From contig JBKGZM010000053.1 of NCBI GenBank assembly GCA_046545575.1, positions 1 through 13,336 on the forward strand: a stretch of DNA of 13,336 nucleotides. Direction: 5' to 3'. The first letter of the stretch is position 1, and the number at the start of each line of letters is the position of its first letter. This document shows, piece by piece, positions 13,110-13,336 of this stretch. The position numbers were made by a program, and so were the translations under genes. Under the pieces are notes generated by a model, which was not told where the DNA came from, searched no databases, and saw only the letters and a program-made list of their open reading frames with translations. The DNA comes from JAGXOF01 sp046545575 (lineage in GTDB: Bacteria > Chloroflexota > Dehalococcoidia > SZUA-161 > SpSt-899).

Positions 13110-13138
13110 ATTATAGGGGAATTAAAACCGCGCTACAA
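13110..13138 (-). promoter_or_regulatory. Promoter of dapF, likely giving a leaderless transcript
   Basis: Minus strand: perfect TATAAT (13115-13110) with TTGTAG (13138-13133, three of six -35 bases) 17 bases upstream. Transcription six or seven bases past the -10 would begin at about 13104-13103, only a few bases before the ATG at 13100. There is no room for, and no sign of, a Shine-Dalgarno. Confidence 0.5.
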
Positions 13139-13336
13139 GTGGGTTGAGCGAAATCACTCTGGTGAGCGTCTATACAATTGGAACGATAAAGACCGAATGG
13201 TTTGCAAACACCGGTTTTGAGCAGAGGAGGTGACAGGAGTGAGAAACTGAGTGATTGTCACGGGAAGGTAGTATAATCAAAAAAAGATACTATGAAGGGG
13301 GCTCGGGTTAAGATATCCTATTGGTAAACAAGAAAA
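13139..13336. other. Right-edge intergenic region with promoter and Shine-Dalgarno-like signals
   Basis: No complete gene lies here. A full Shine-Dalgarno AGGAGGTGA (13225-13233) is followed eight bases past its AGGAGG by GTG (13239), but that frame ends after three codons (TGA 13248-13250); the next GTG (13251) gives six codons. A TATAAT (13272-13277) faces right without a good -35 and is overlapped by TAGTAT/ATACTA arms (13269-13274 and 13287-13292). A palindrome GTTTGCAAAC (13200-13209) lies inside ACCG/CGGT. Together these suggest regulatory DNA for a rightward gene starting outside the window. Confidence 0.35.

Overview
The window looks like ordinary chromosome from a free-living bacterium with moderate GC. 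Protein sequences and gene order (rpmB divergent from fakA-recG; a RecG with a roughly 100-residue N-terminal extension; HIT protein next to dapF) fit Chloroflexota of the Dehalococcoidia type best. That placement is an inference from family resemblance; a deep Gram-positive lineage is not excluded.

Layout. (1) 1-1700 is an accessory strip read leftward: the start of a dipeptide/oligopeptide-binding lipoprotein gene cut short by a stop codon, about 430 bases with no gene I can support, and a MntA-HepT (type VII toxin-antitoxin) pair. (2) 1708-1984 carries tRNA-Glu(CUC) and rpmB (L28), also leftward. (3) 2071-8959 is a rightward housekeeping run: fakA and recG overlapping by 4 bp, then argS and trpS. 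Each synthetase gene is preceded by a 57-58 base cloverleaf-like repeat, and the one before trpS is followed by a second, widespread intergenic repeat. (4) 9063-9858 is a second, clearly different MntA-HepT pair with its own promoter and a perfect 14-bp palindrome at the expected transcription start. (5) 9855-10619 is a leftward alpha/beta hydrolase starting at TTG behind a full-length Shine-Dalgarno. (6) 10788-12277 is a rightward cation exchanger of the CaCA family plus a HIT-family nucleotide phosphorylase/hydrolase. (7) 12270-13100 is leftward dapF, apparently transcribed as a leaderless mRNA. The last 236 bases hold the dapF promoter and signals pointing to a gene outside the window.

How the genes work together. 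Most are core functions: translation (rpmB, tRNA-Glu, argS, trpS), recombination and fork repair (recG), exogenous fatty-acid phosphorylation (fakA), lysine/peptidoglycan precursor synthesis (dapF). The accessory content is the two HEPN/MNT modules and the decayed transporter gene. I found no CRISPR array, integrase, complete insertion sequence or convincing new multigene system. The most informative non-coding signals are the palindrome in front of the second toxin-antitoxin pair, the dyad between the divergent rpmB and fakA promoters, and the paired repeats in the synthetase leaders.
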